Assembly (NCBI RefSeq): GCF_017744675.1
Contig: NZ_JAGIAV010000004.1
Location: forward strand, 1,305,033 to 1,369,032
Direction of reading: 5' to 3'
Source of the DNA: Flavobacterium sp.
GTDB lineage: Bacteria; Bacteroidota; Bacteroidia; Flavobacteriales; Flavobacteriaceae
Length of the DNA stretch: 64,000 bases
Both the position numbers and the translations under genes were made by a program. Under the pieces are notes generated by a model, which was not told the origin of the DNA, did no database searches, and saw only the letters and a list, made by a program, of their open reading frames with translations. Shown here one piece after another: positions 50,075 to 58,329 of the stretch (within the stretch, counting starts at the first letter, position 1; every line of letters begins with the position of its first letter).

Positions 50075-52384
50075 ATGAAGGTCTGTATTGCCGAGAAACC
50101 AAGTGTAGCACGAGAAATCGCATCTGTTTTAGGTGCCAATACCAAGCACGATGGCTATTACGAAGGCAACGGTTATGCGGTGACTTACACTTTCGGACAT
50201 TTATGCACTTTAAAAGAACCCAACGATTACAAACCGCACTGGAAAAGCTGGGATTTGAACAATCTGCCGATGCTTCCAGAAAAATTTGAAACCAAAGTCG
50301 TTCAGAATTCAGGAATCCAGAAACAGTTTAAAATCATTAAAAGTCTTTTTGAAAAAGCCGAAGTGGTGATAAACTGCGGGGATGCTGGACAAGAAGGAGA
50401 GCTGATTCAGCGTTGGGTAATGAACGAAGCGCATTATAAAGGCGAAATTCAGCGTTTATGGATTTCGTCTCTTACGACAGAAGCTATCAAAGAAGGTTTT
50501 GAAAACCTAAAACCCTCTTCTAATTATGATAATTTATATTACGCCGGATTTTCTAGAGCTATCGGAGATTGGCTTTTAGGAATGAATGCAACACGTTTGT
50601 ATACTGTAAAACATGGCGGCTACAAACAAGTTTTGTCTATCGGGCGCGTACAAACGCCAACATTGGCAATGGTTGTAGAACGTTTTAGAGAAATCGAAAA
50701 CTTTAAACCTCAGCCCTATTGGGAATTGCAGACTTTATACAGAGAAACGCTTTTTAGTTATGAAGAAGGCCGTTTTCTAAACAAAGAAGACGGAGAAATT
50801 ATAGCGACAAAAGTTAAAGAAAGTGATTTCGAAATTGTTTCTGTGGACAAAAAGAACGGAAACGAATATGCTCCAAAGCTTTTCGATTTGACTGGTTTAC
50901 AGGTTTACTGCAATCAGAAATTTGGATTTTCGGCAGAAGAAACGCTGAAGATTGCACAGACTTTGTACGAGCAGAAAGTAATTACCTATCCCAGAGTAGA
51001 TACGACTTTTTTACCAGGAGACCTTTACCCAAAAGTGCCTGGAATTCTGCAGAAATTAACCAATTATGCCGAATTGACTCAGCCTATTTTGGAGAAAAAA
51101 ATAAAGAAATCGCCAAAGGTTTTCAACGATAAAAAAGTAACCGATCACCACGCGATTATTCCCACGGGAGTTCAAAATAATCTGCCGAACAATCAGCAGC
51201 AGGTTTACGATATTATTACAAGACGTTTTATTGCTGTTTTTTACGATGACTGTCTCGTTGCGAATACCACAGTAATCGGAAAAGCTGCCGATGTGACTTT
51301 TAAAGCAACAGGAAAAGAAATCTTAAAGAAAGGTTTCCGCGTTGTTTTTGAAGATCCAAACGCTAAAGAAAAAGAACCAGATTTATTGCCAAGTTTTACT
51401 GTGGGTGAAAAAGGTCCGCACGAACCTTCGTTTCTTAAAAAAGAAACCAAACCGCCCAATCAGTTTACCGAAGCGACTTTACTGCGTGCAATGGAAACTG
51501 CAGGAAAACAGGTTGACGATGAAGATTTGCGTGAATTGATGAAAGAAAACGGAATCGGGCGTCCGTCAACACGTGCGAATATTATCGAAACGCTTTTCAA
51601 ACGCCAATATATTGTTCGAAATAAAAAACAGGTTTTACCGACTTTAACCGGAATTCAGTTGATTGATACGATTCAGAACGAACTGGTAAAATCGGCCGAA
51701 CTTACTGGAACTTGGGAAAAGCAATTGAAAGATATTGAAAAAGGAACTTTCACTGCTGCAGCATTTATTAGAAACATGAAACGCATGGTCGAAGCTTTGG
51801 TTTACGAAGTGAGAAGCGAAACCAAACATGCTAATATTTCGCATGCCGCAACGATTCAGAAACCTGTCGCAAAAGCAGAAAAAGAAAAAAAGAAAGCTTC
51901 CGGAATTTCAGCAGAAACTTGTCCGAAATGTCAAAAAGGAAATCTTATTAAAGGAAAATCAGCTTTTGGATGCAGCGAATACAAATCGGGTTGTGATTTT
52001 GTTCTGCCTTTTGTTTTTCATGATAAAAAAATTACCGAAAGCCAATATTTACGATTGGTTCAGAAAGGTTCGACTGTAAACATAAAAGGCTTCAAAACCG
52101 ATTCTGGAACTGTTGAAGGTTTAATTCGTTTTGAAGAAAACTACAAACTGAAACTAGAACCAAAGAAAACAGATAAAAAAGCCGAAACAAAAGAAAGCTC
52201 GGATGCTTTAGTTTGTCCGAAATGTAAAAAAGGAACCATCTTAAAAGGCAAAACGGCTTATGGTTGCGCCGAATATAAATCGGGTTGCGATTTTAAAGTC
52301 ACTTTTGATGAAGTCCGCGAAAAATTAAAAGATCAAAAACCTACTAAAGAATTGGTTTATTCGATTTTATCAGAAAGCGTTTAG
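50075..52384 (+). CDS. topB: DNA topoisomerase III (type IA)
   Basis: The 769-residue enzyme starts with the Toprim domain (MKVCIAEKPSVAREIASVLG; acidic site CGDAGQEGELI). It carries the nucleophile Y305 in ITYPRVDTTFLP and the domain IV motif GIGRPSTRANIIE. After residue ~610 there are two copies of a C-terminal topoisomerase repeat with four cysteines each (CPKCQKGNLIKGKSAFGC; CPKCKKGTILKGKTAYGC). It breaks and passes single strands to unlink DNA. Length is usual for the chromosomal Bacteroidota enzyme. Confidence 0.94.
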   Translation: MKVCIAEKPSVAREIASVLGANTKHDGYYEGNGYAVTYTFGHLCTLKEPNDYKPHWKSWDLNNLPMLPEKFETKVVQNSGIQKQFKIIKSLFEKAEVVINCGDAGQEGELIQRWVMNEAHYKGEIQRLWISSLTTEAIKEGFENLKPSSNYDNLYYAGFSRAIGDWLLGMNATRLYTVKHGGYKQVLSIGRVQTPTLAMVVERFREIENFKPQPYWELQTLYRETLFSYEEGRFLNKEDGEIIATKVKESDFEIVSVDKKNGNEYAPKLFDLTGLQVYCNQKFGFSAEETLKIAQTLYEQKVITYPRVDTTFLPGDLYPKVPGILQKLTNYAELTQPILEKKIKKSPKVFNDKKVTDHHAIIPTGVQNNLPNNQQQVYDIITRRFIAVFYDDCLVANTTVIGKAADVTFKATGKEILKKGFRVVFEDPNAKEKEPDLLPSFTVGEKGPHEPSFLKKETKPPNQFTEATLLRAMETAGKQVDDEDLRELMKENGIGRPSTRANIIETLFKRQYIVRNKKQVLPTLTGIQLIDTIQNELVKSAELTGTWEKQLKDIEKGTFTAAAFIRNMKRMVEALVYEVRSETKHANISHAATIQKPVAKAEKEKKKASGISAETCPKCQKGNLIKGKSAFGCSEYKSGCDFVLPFVFHDKKITESQYLRLVQKGSTVNIKGFKTDSGTVEGLIRFEENYKLKLEPKKTDKKAETKESSDALVCPKCKKGTILKGKTAYGCAEYKSGCDFKVTFDEVREKLKDQKPTKELVYSILSESV

Positions 52385-52392
52385 AAGTTTTT

Positions 52393-52745
52393 CTGCCACG
52401 AATTCACGAATTTTATTTTTTACAATCTTTGAGCAAAACAAAAAATTTGCAACTATATTTTTTTCAAATTACACAAATTAGCGCGATTTTTTTTGACTAT
52501 TTTTTTCGATTACAATTAGTAAAATTACTGGCAAACTAAACACCCAGTTTATCAATAAAAAATTTGTGAATTCTTGGCTATTTTTTCATGACGATTTAAT
52601 TTAATCTGCGTAAATCAGCTTAAATCTTTTTAAATCTGCGTGAAATAAAAAATCCGAGAAATTCGCAAAAAAATTGCCATTACGTTTATCAAAAAAAATT
52701 CATGACCCGAGCGATAGCGAATAGACAAAGTAATTCGTGGCTGAA
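52393..52745. repeat. Dispersed palindromic repeat tract (ACGAATTC family)
   Basis: GCCACGAATTCACGAATTTT at the left and AAATTTGTGAATTCTTGGC near 52560 form inverted arms. A further AATTCATGACCCGAGCGATAG...AATTCGTGGCTG follows to 52743. No gene is present in 52385-52794. Confidence 0.65.
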
Positions 52746-52794
52746 AAAAAAATTCATACTTTAGTACTTTATTACAAAATCAAAACCCATAAAT

Positions 52795-53271
52795 ATGTTC
52801 CAGAAAATTACTCTTATCGCCCTTATCATAGCTTTTGTTTCTTGCCAGAAAAAAGAAACAGTTGAAAAAGACAAAATCAAAAAAGTAGATTGGTTAATCG
52901 GAAACTGGGAAAATACTTCTCCAGAAGGGGTTTTATCTGAAAACTGGCAAAAACTAAATGATAGTACTTTTAGTGCTTCTTCTTACTATATTAAAGGAAA
53001 AGACACGCTTCATTTTGAAACAATCATTCTAGCGCAATTAGGGGAAACATTGACTTACAAAGCAACCGTAAAAGGGCAAAACGACGACAAACCAGTGTTC
53101 TTTCCTTCTACTTTAGAATCAGACAAACAATTGGTTTTTGAAAATCCAAAACACGATTACCCGCAAAAAATCACGTATACAAAAGGTGCGAACAATACTT
53201 TAACAGCTGAAATTTCTGGAAATTTGAACGGAAAACCGAGTTCTGAGAAGTTTGTAATGACGAAGAAATAG
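52795..53271 (+). CDS. DUF6265-type lipoprotein
   Basis: The 158-residue protein has a lipobox ending FVSC17 (IALIIAFVSC). The mature part opens with VDWLIGNWENTSPEGVLSEN and continues ENPKHDYPQKITYTKGANNT, both hallmarks of the DUF6265 lipocalin-like family. It is likely an outer-membrane-attached small beta-barrel binding protein. It is single and not in an operon. Confidence 0.82.
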   Translation: MFQKITLIALIIAFVSCQKKETVEKDKIKKVDWLIGNWENTSPEGVLSENWQKLNDSTFSASSYYIKGKDTLHFETIILAQLGETLTYKATVKGQNDDKPVFFPSTLESDKQLVFENPKHDYPQKITYTKGANNTLTAEISGNLNGKPSSEKFVMTKK

Positions 53272-53273
53272 TT

Positions 53274-53545
53274 TTTAATCTCGCAAAGACGCTGAGTCGC
53301 AAAGTTTTTTTGATAAAAATCGTTCGTTCCTCCGGAACTTCTAACTATGCGATCATAAATCCCAACGGATTAAAATCCGTTGCTACAATATGCTGCATTC
53401 CTACGGAATTCGTATTCTTTGCGAGCTTTTTCCACATAATAAACAAAAAAAATCCAGCGAACTTTGCGTAAATCTTTGCGCCTTTGCGGTAAAAAAAGTC
53501 CCAATAAGAAAAACTCAGAACCTTAGAATCTTAGCAACTCAAAAA
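53274..53545. repeat. Mixed dispersed repeats between converging genes
   Basis: A TTTGCG-family arm (TCGCAAAGACGCTGAGTCGC) is followed by a GGATTAAAATCCGTTGC unit of the 13.2-kb family, then AAATCTTTGCGCCTTTGCGG. A CTAAGA-type tract (CTCAGAACCTTAGAATCTTA) closes the stretch. Three repeat families are nested here, and the short open frame at 53390-53581 is a by-product. Confidence 0.65.
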
Positions 53546-53549
53546 AAAA

Positions 53550-54710
53550 TCACTCATTCTCCCCGATCTTATTTACCATAAAGATCATTAGAATTCCAAG
53601 AAGAGCCATAATCAGAAAAGCCCATTTCATGCTTAAATATTCAGAGATAAAACCAACCATTGGTGGAACTAATAAGAATCCTAAATAACCAATTGTAGAA
53701 ATAGAGGTTAAAGCAGAACCGCTGCTTAATTTTGAAGATCTTCCAGCAATGCTGAATACTAACGGAACAACACAAGAAACCCCAAATCCAATTAAAACAT
53801 AACCAAAAATAGTTGGATACGCATAAGGCAGAATAAAACAAAGACCAAAACCAGCTGTGATTAATATTCCGCTATAAAGCAGGATTTTTTTAGTCCCAAA
53901 TTTCATTACACCATAATCTCCAAAAATACGTCCTAACGTTACTGCCGAAGCAAAAAAGACGAACGCAGCACTGGTTAATTTTGGTGAAGCTTTTAATATA
54001 TTTTCGAAATAAATTCCGCTCCAGTCGTACATGGTATTTTCGCAAGCCATAGAAACGAAACAAATCAAAGCAAATTTAATCAGGTTCTTTTCTGGCATCG
54101 AGAAGAACTTTTTCTTAACTGGAACAGGTTCGTTGTGAATACTTAACGGATAAAAGCAAGCTGTTAGTGCCAGCATAAAAATACTCACTCCGAGTAAATG
54201 ATGAGACGGCGCAATTTTTTGGGTAACCATTACATACCCTAAGCCTGCACCTGAAAAAACGGCAATACTCCAAACGGCATGAAAACGGGTTATAATCGAT
54301 TTTGGATATAATTTTTGGACTTCGAGAGATTGTGCATTTATCGATAAATTGAAAATGTTACGAGAAGCTCCAAAAAACAAAAGGATAATAACCAACTGCC
54401 AAACAAATGCTGCTAAACCCGGCAAAGACAGCGCCACGTTGAACATAACCGCACCAAGAAGCATAATATATCGGCTACTGTATTTATTCAATAATTTTCC
54501 TGTAAAAGGCATTGTTAACATCAAGCCAATTGGAAAAGCAAATAAAACGGCACCAAATTCGGCTTCAGACAAATGCAATTGGGCTTGTATATGTGGAATT
54601 CTCGAAACCCATGAAGAATAGCCAAAACCGGAGAGAAAGAAAAAAACAGTGTTGGCAATACGATATCCTCGAGGTGTATTTTGAATCTTTTTAAAGAATG
54701 GTAAAATCAT
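53550..54710 (-). CDS. Major facilitator superfamily transporter (YbjJ-like)
   Basis: The 386-residue protein has twelve predicted transmembrane helices in two halves. The loop 2-3 motif is GKLLNKYSSRYIMLLGAVMF, and the family start is FFFLSGFGYSSWVSRIPHIQ. The latter, with SRIPxIQxxLxLSExxFG, is typical of the YbjJ/sugar-type MFS subgroup. The substrate is not inferable; efflux or sugar uptake are both possible. It is monocistronic and divergent from the TonB-dependent receptor gene. Confidence 0.85.
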   Translation of the reverse strand: MILPFFKKIQNTPRGYRIANTVFFFLSGFGYSSWVSRIPHIQAQLHLSEAEFGAVLFAFPIGLMLTMPFTGKLLNKYSSRYIMLLGAVMFNVALSLPGLAAFVWQLVIILLFFGASRNIFNLSINAQSLEVQKLYPKSIITRFHAVWSIAVFSGAGLGYVMVTQKIAPSHHLLGVSIFMLALTACFYPLSIHNEPVPVKKKFFSMPEKNLIKFALICFVSMACENTMYDWSGIYFENILKASPKLTSAAFVFFASAVTLGRIFGDYGVMKFGTKKILLYSGILITAGFGLCFILPYAYPTIFGYVLIGFGVSCVVPLVFSIAGRSSKLSSGSALTSISTIGYLGFLLVPPMVGFISEYLSMKWAFLIMALLGILMIFMVNKIGENE

Positions 54711-54842
54711 GAAATCGTTTTTCAGACTGCAAAATTAAGTCTTTTTATACTTTATCTCACTACAACTTCTAATAAGAATTTTGGATTAATCACTCTAAAA
54801 TCAACATTTAACAATTTAGCCTACAAATGGCAAAAATAAAAA

Positions 54843-54872
54843 TTGTTAACGTTATTTTAATTTTTACATTTG
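54843..54872 (+). promoter_or_regulatory. Promoter of the first TonB-dependent receptor gene
   Basis: TTG (54843-54845), 19 bp, then TACATTTG (54865-54872). This is an exact Bacteroidota consensus promoter and the best in the window. Confidence 0.75.
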
Positions 54873-54925
54873 CACTGTTTTTATTTATTCTAAATAAATT
54901 TATTATAAACCAAATTTAAAAAGTA

Positions 54926-57244
54926 ATGAATTACCTCCCTTTGAAAACTTCGCGTTTACTATTCTCAATCAGTTTCCTATTCTCATTTTTATCCATTTTT
55001 GCACAGCAGAATAACGGAAAAATAAAAGGAATTATCTCTACTTCTGACGGTAAACCCGCAGCAGACGTTAATATAATTCTGAAAGATTCAAAATATGGCA
55101 CCACCTCTAATGAATATGGCGCTTTTGAATTTGCCAAAGTAAAAGCCAATTCGTATACGATACAGATATCCTTATCTGGTTACGAAACTTTGGAACAGGA
55201 AATCACAGTTACAGAAAACGAAACCAAAACACTCGATTTACAATTAAAAGTCTCGAATAAAGAACTTCAGGAAGTTATCATTAAAAACAATAAAATGATA
55301 ACCAAAAAAACAGATTACGTGGCCAGAATGCCATTAAACAATCTCGAAAACCCACAGGTTTATAGTATTGTAAGCAAAGAACTCCTAAAAGAGCAAATTG
55401 TAGTAGACATCAGAAATGCTGTGCAAAACTCGCCAGGCGTAACGACAAAAATTTATCCTTCAGGCGGACTTGAGATTTCTTTCAGAGGATTTAGTACAGG
55501 GGTGAATGCCAGAAATGGCATGGAAAACATGACAGGAAGAAGCTCTATTTCTATTGATAATGCTGAACGTATTGAAGTATTAAAAGGTCCATCTGGAACT
55601 TTGTTTGGTTCCTCAGTTTCTTCTTTTGGCGGTGTAGTCAATCTGGTTACAAAAAAGCCTTTTGAAGCTAAAAAAACTGAAATATCATATACTGGCGGAA
55701 GTTTTGGTTTAAACCGAATCGCCATCGATTTGAATACGCCTTTAACACAGGATAATAAAGTATTATTTCGATTAAATACTTCTTACAATACCGAACAAAG
55801 TTTCTTAGATTACGGGTTCAATAAAACTTTCTTATTTGCTCCAAGCCTTATTTTTAAAGCAACAGAACGATTAACTTTTACGCTAGACACCGAAATGTAT
55901 AACACAAACAATACGCGCCCAACTTACGGACGTTCGTATGCTGCCGGACTTACCAACCCGACAGATTTACTTATCGATTACAGAAAAAGTTTGTTTCATG
56001 ATGATTTAGATGCCAAAACCTCATCTGCAAAAGTTTTTGTTCAAGCCGAATATAAATTAGCAGATAATTGGAAATCTACTACTCTGTTCTCTTTCATAGA
56101 TGAAAATGTAGATCATAGCTATCAATACTATACCGTATGGAATTCCTCTACCGAAGTACAAAGAATGGTGTCTCTTTTTGGACCAATATACAATCAGTTT
56201 ACTAATATTCAGGAAAATATTAACGGTGAATTTTCTACAGGAAGTATTAAACATAAATTACTGACTGGTGTAAATTACAGGTTTACCAAAGGAACATTTA
56301 CATATGGCACAACTGGACTTATAGATGTTGTTGATGTGACTCAGCCCTTCGATCCTATTAGAAAAAAACAAGTAGATGCAGTTGTATCTCAGCAAAACTG
56401 GGGTGTTCCAGATCAAGAAACTTTCAGCATTTACGCTTCAGATGTCATTAGTTTTACAAATAGCTTATCGGCTATGCTAAGCCTTCGCCTGGATAATTTT
56501 GTACAAAAGAAACTTGCCGATACCCCTGGTTATAATCAGACCGCTTTATCGCCTAAATTAGGTTTAGTATACCAGCTAGTTAAAGATCAGATTTCTCTGT
56601 TCGGAAATTATATGAATGGTTTTCAAAATGCCGGACCGGTTAATCAGCCAGACGGATCGCTATTGATTTTAAAACCAATTTACGCCAATCAGTATGAAGG
56701 TGGTGTTAAAGTAGAAGCTTTTGATAATAAATTAAGCACAACCTTAAGCTATTACAACATCACAATTGATAATGCTACCAGAACAAACTCTGATGGTATT
56801 ACCATTCAGGACGGCAAACAAGTCAGTAAAGGTCTGGATTTTGAACTTATTGCTAATCCTTTTGCTGGTTTAAACCTTAATGCAGGATATGCGCATAATG
56901 ATAATCGTATCGTAAAATCATCGGACGCTTCTATTGAAGGCAATAAAGCAAGTGGTGCGCCAGAGAATGTATTTAATTTTTGGATCTCTTACAAATTTCA
57001 AAACACACTTAAAGACTTCGGACTTGGTTTTGGCGGAAACTATGTAGACAAGCAATATAAATTTGAAGACCAGAGCTTCTACAGTCCTTCTTATTCTGTT
57101 TACAACGCAACCGTATTTTACGATCAGCCTAACTGGAGAATTGGTCTTAAATTTAATAATTTAAACAACAAAAAATATTGGGACTCTTATGGTATGGCAC
57201 AAACACCATCAAACTTTGCAATTAACCTGACTATTAAATTTTAA
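54926..57244 (+). CDS. TonB-dependent receptor with an N-terminal carboxypeptidase-like domain
   Basis: The 772-residue outer-membrane receptor has a signal peptide ending FAQ. A carboxypeptidase-regulatory-like domain follows (about 30-110, GKIKGIISTSDGKPAADVNI). The plug domain has NAVQNSPGVTTKIYPSGGLE and IEVLKGPSGTLFGSSVSSFG. The 22-strand barrel ends in an aromatic strand (NLTIKF). The plug and size match ferrisiderophore-type receptors. It has no SusD partner, arguing against glycan uptake. With the DUF4198 gene and a second receptor downstream, it forms a likely iron or metal-chelate uptake locus, probably iron-regulated. Confidence 0.9.
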   Translation: MNYLPLKTSRLLFSISFLFSFLSIFAQQNNGKIKGIISTSDGKPAADVNIILKDSKYGTTSNEYGAFEFAKVKANSYTIQISLSGYETLEQEITVTENETKTLDLQLKVSNKELQEVIIKNNKMITKKTDYVARMPLNNLENPQVYSIVSKELLKEQIVVDIRNAVQNSPGVTTKIYPSGGLEISFRGFSTGVNARNGMENMTGRSSISIDNAERIEVLKGPSGTLFGSSVSSFGGVVNLVTKKPFEAKKTEISYTGGSFGLNRIAIDLNTPLTQDNKVLFRLNTSYNTEQSFLDYGFNKTFLFAPSLIFKATERLTFTLDTEMYNTNNTRPTYGRSYAAGLTNPTDLLIDYRKSLFHDDLDAKTSSAKVFVQAEYKLADNWKSTTLFSFIDENVDHSYQYYTVWNSSTEVQRMVSLFGPIYNQFTNIQENINGEFSTGSIKHKLLTGVNYRFTKGTFTYGTTGLIDVVDVTQPFDPIRKKQVDAVVSQQNWGVPDQETFSIYASDVISFTNSLSAMLSLRLDNFVQKKLADTPGYNQTALSPKLGLVYQLVKDQISLFGNYMNGFQNAGPVNQPDGSLLILKPIYANQYEGGVKVEAFDNKLSTTLSYYNITIDNATRTNSDGITIQDGKQVSKGLDFELIANPFAGLNLNAGYAHNDNRIVKSSDASIEGNKASGAPENVFNFWISYKFQNTLKDFGLGFGGNYVDKQYKFEDQSFYSPSYSVYNATVFYDQPNWRIGLKFNNLNNKKYWDSYGMAQTPSNFAINLTIKF

Positions 57245-57254
57245 TTTTATCTAG

Positions 57255-57294
57255 ACAGCCTTTAGATTTACCTAAAGGTTTTCGCTTTTTTAAG
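57255..57294 (+). terminator. Intrinsic terminator after the first receptor gene
   Basis: CCTTTAG / CTAAAGG stem (about 57259-57277), then TTTTCGCTTTTTT. Confidence 0.65.
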
Positions 57295-57325
57295 TTTTTA
57301 TTTTTAATTATTCTAAATAAAAACT

Positions 57326-57333
57326 TATGTTTG
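57326..57333 (+). promoter_or_regulatory. -7 promoter box of the DUF4198 gene
   Basis: TATGTTTG matches TAnnTTTG, 37 bp before the start codon. Confidence 0.5.
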
Positions 57334-57370
57334 TAAATAATATCATTCTAAATAATTTAAACTTCATCTC

Positions 57371-58096
57371 ATGAAATCAAATACTTTAAAAATAGCAAGC
57401 TTTTTATTTCTAATGTTTTTTGCTGCACCTCAACTTTTTGCCCATGCGCTTTGGATCGAAACTAAAGCAACGGGAACAAAAGGAAAAGCTCAGGAAATTT
57501 CTGTTTACTTTGGAGAATTCTCTGATAATGATATTACAAAAGCGGATAAATGGTTTTCTGATTTAAAAGATTTTTCTTTAGTCGTGATTTCCCCTTCAAA
57601 AAAAGAAACAAAACTTACAGCAAAAGCTTTAGAAAATAAATATCAGGCTTTCTTTACACCAGATGAAGATGGTGTTTATACCATTGTAATGCATCACACG
57701 GTTGGAGATATTTATGGAACAATGAAGCTAGACTATAATTCGAGTGCAACTGTAGTTGTAGGAAACAAGTTGGCAGGAAATATAGCTGGAGCCAATCCTA
57801 ATAAAATTAGTGTTTTCTCTGAAAATGCCGATATCGCGAAAAAAAATACGATAATCAATGTTTCTGCTTTGTATGAAGGCGCTATAGCAAAATCTCAGAA
57901 AATTAAAGTAATTGCTCCAAACGGATGGGAAAAAGAATTATGGACAAATGACAAAGGAGAAATTTCTTTTAATCCTATCTGGTCTGGAAAATACATGGTT
58001 GAGTTTGCTTATACAGAGAAATCTGCTGGTGAGCACAATGGCAAAAAATATGACAAAATCTGGAAAATGGCTACCTACCAAATTGCAGTAAAATAA
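57371..58096 (+). CDS. DUF4198 periplasmic protein
   Basis: The 241-residue protein has a signal peptide ending LFA. The DUF4198 opening HALWIET follows at about 25-31; in this family the new N-terminal His can be a metal ligand. Two beta-sandwich halves come next (QAFFTPDEDGVYTIVMHHTV; NGWEKELWTNDKGEISFNPI). DUF4198 proteins often accompany TonB receptors and nickel, cobalt or iron uptake genes. Its place between two receptors supports a role in handling metal chelates in the periplasm or at the outer membrane. Confidence 0.85.
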   Translation: MKSNTLKIASFLFLMFFAAPQLFAHALWIETKATGTKGKAQEISVYFGEFSDNDITKADKWFSDLKDFSLVVISPSKKETKLTAKALENKYQAFFTPDEDGVYTIVMHHTVGDIYGTMKLDYNSSATVVVGNKLAGNIAGANPNKISVFSENADIAKKNTIINVSALYEGAIAKSQKIKVIAPNGWEKELWTNDKGEISFNPIWSGKYMVEFAYTEKSAGEHNGKKYDKIWKMATYQIAVK

Positions 58097-58134
58097 TATC
58101 CGAAAATTTCATTCTTAGAGTTTAATTTCAATTG

Positions 58135-58164
58135 AAAAACCTTGCTTAACGGCAAGGTTTTTTT
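58135..58164 (+). terminator. Intrinsic terminator after the DUF4198 gene
   Basis: AAAAACCTTGC / GCAAGGTTTTTTT stem and T run. Confidence 0.92.
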
Positions 58165-58286
58165 GTTGCTATTTGTACTAAATTAAAATAATATTAGAAA
58201 ATACTTAAGCTAATCTTAAGAAAAAAATAAGAAAGATTTAAGAAAGAAAACGTGTCTTAAATTTCGTTAACACATTCGTGCAATTG

Positions 58287-58294
58287 TATATTTG
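58287..58294 (+). promoter_or_regulatory. -7 promoter box of the second receptor gene
   Basis: TATATTTG matches the consensus, 35 bp before the ATG. Confidence 0.5.
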
Positions 58295-58329
58295 CGCCGA
58301 TCTATTTTTATTGAATCTAAATAAATACC

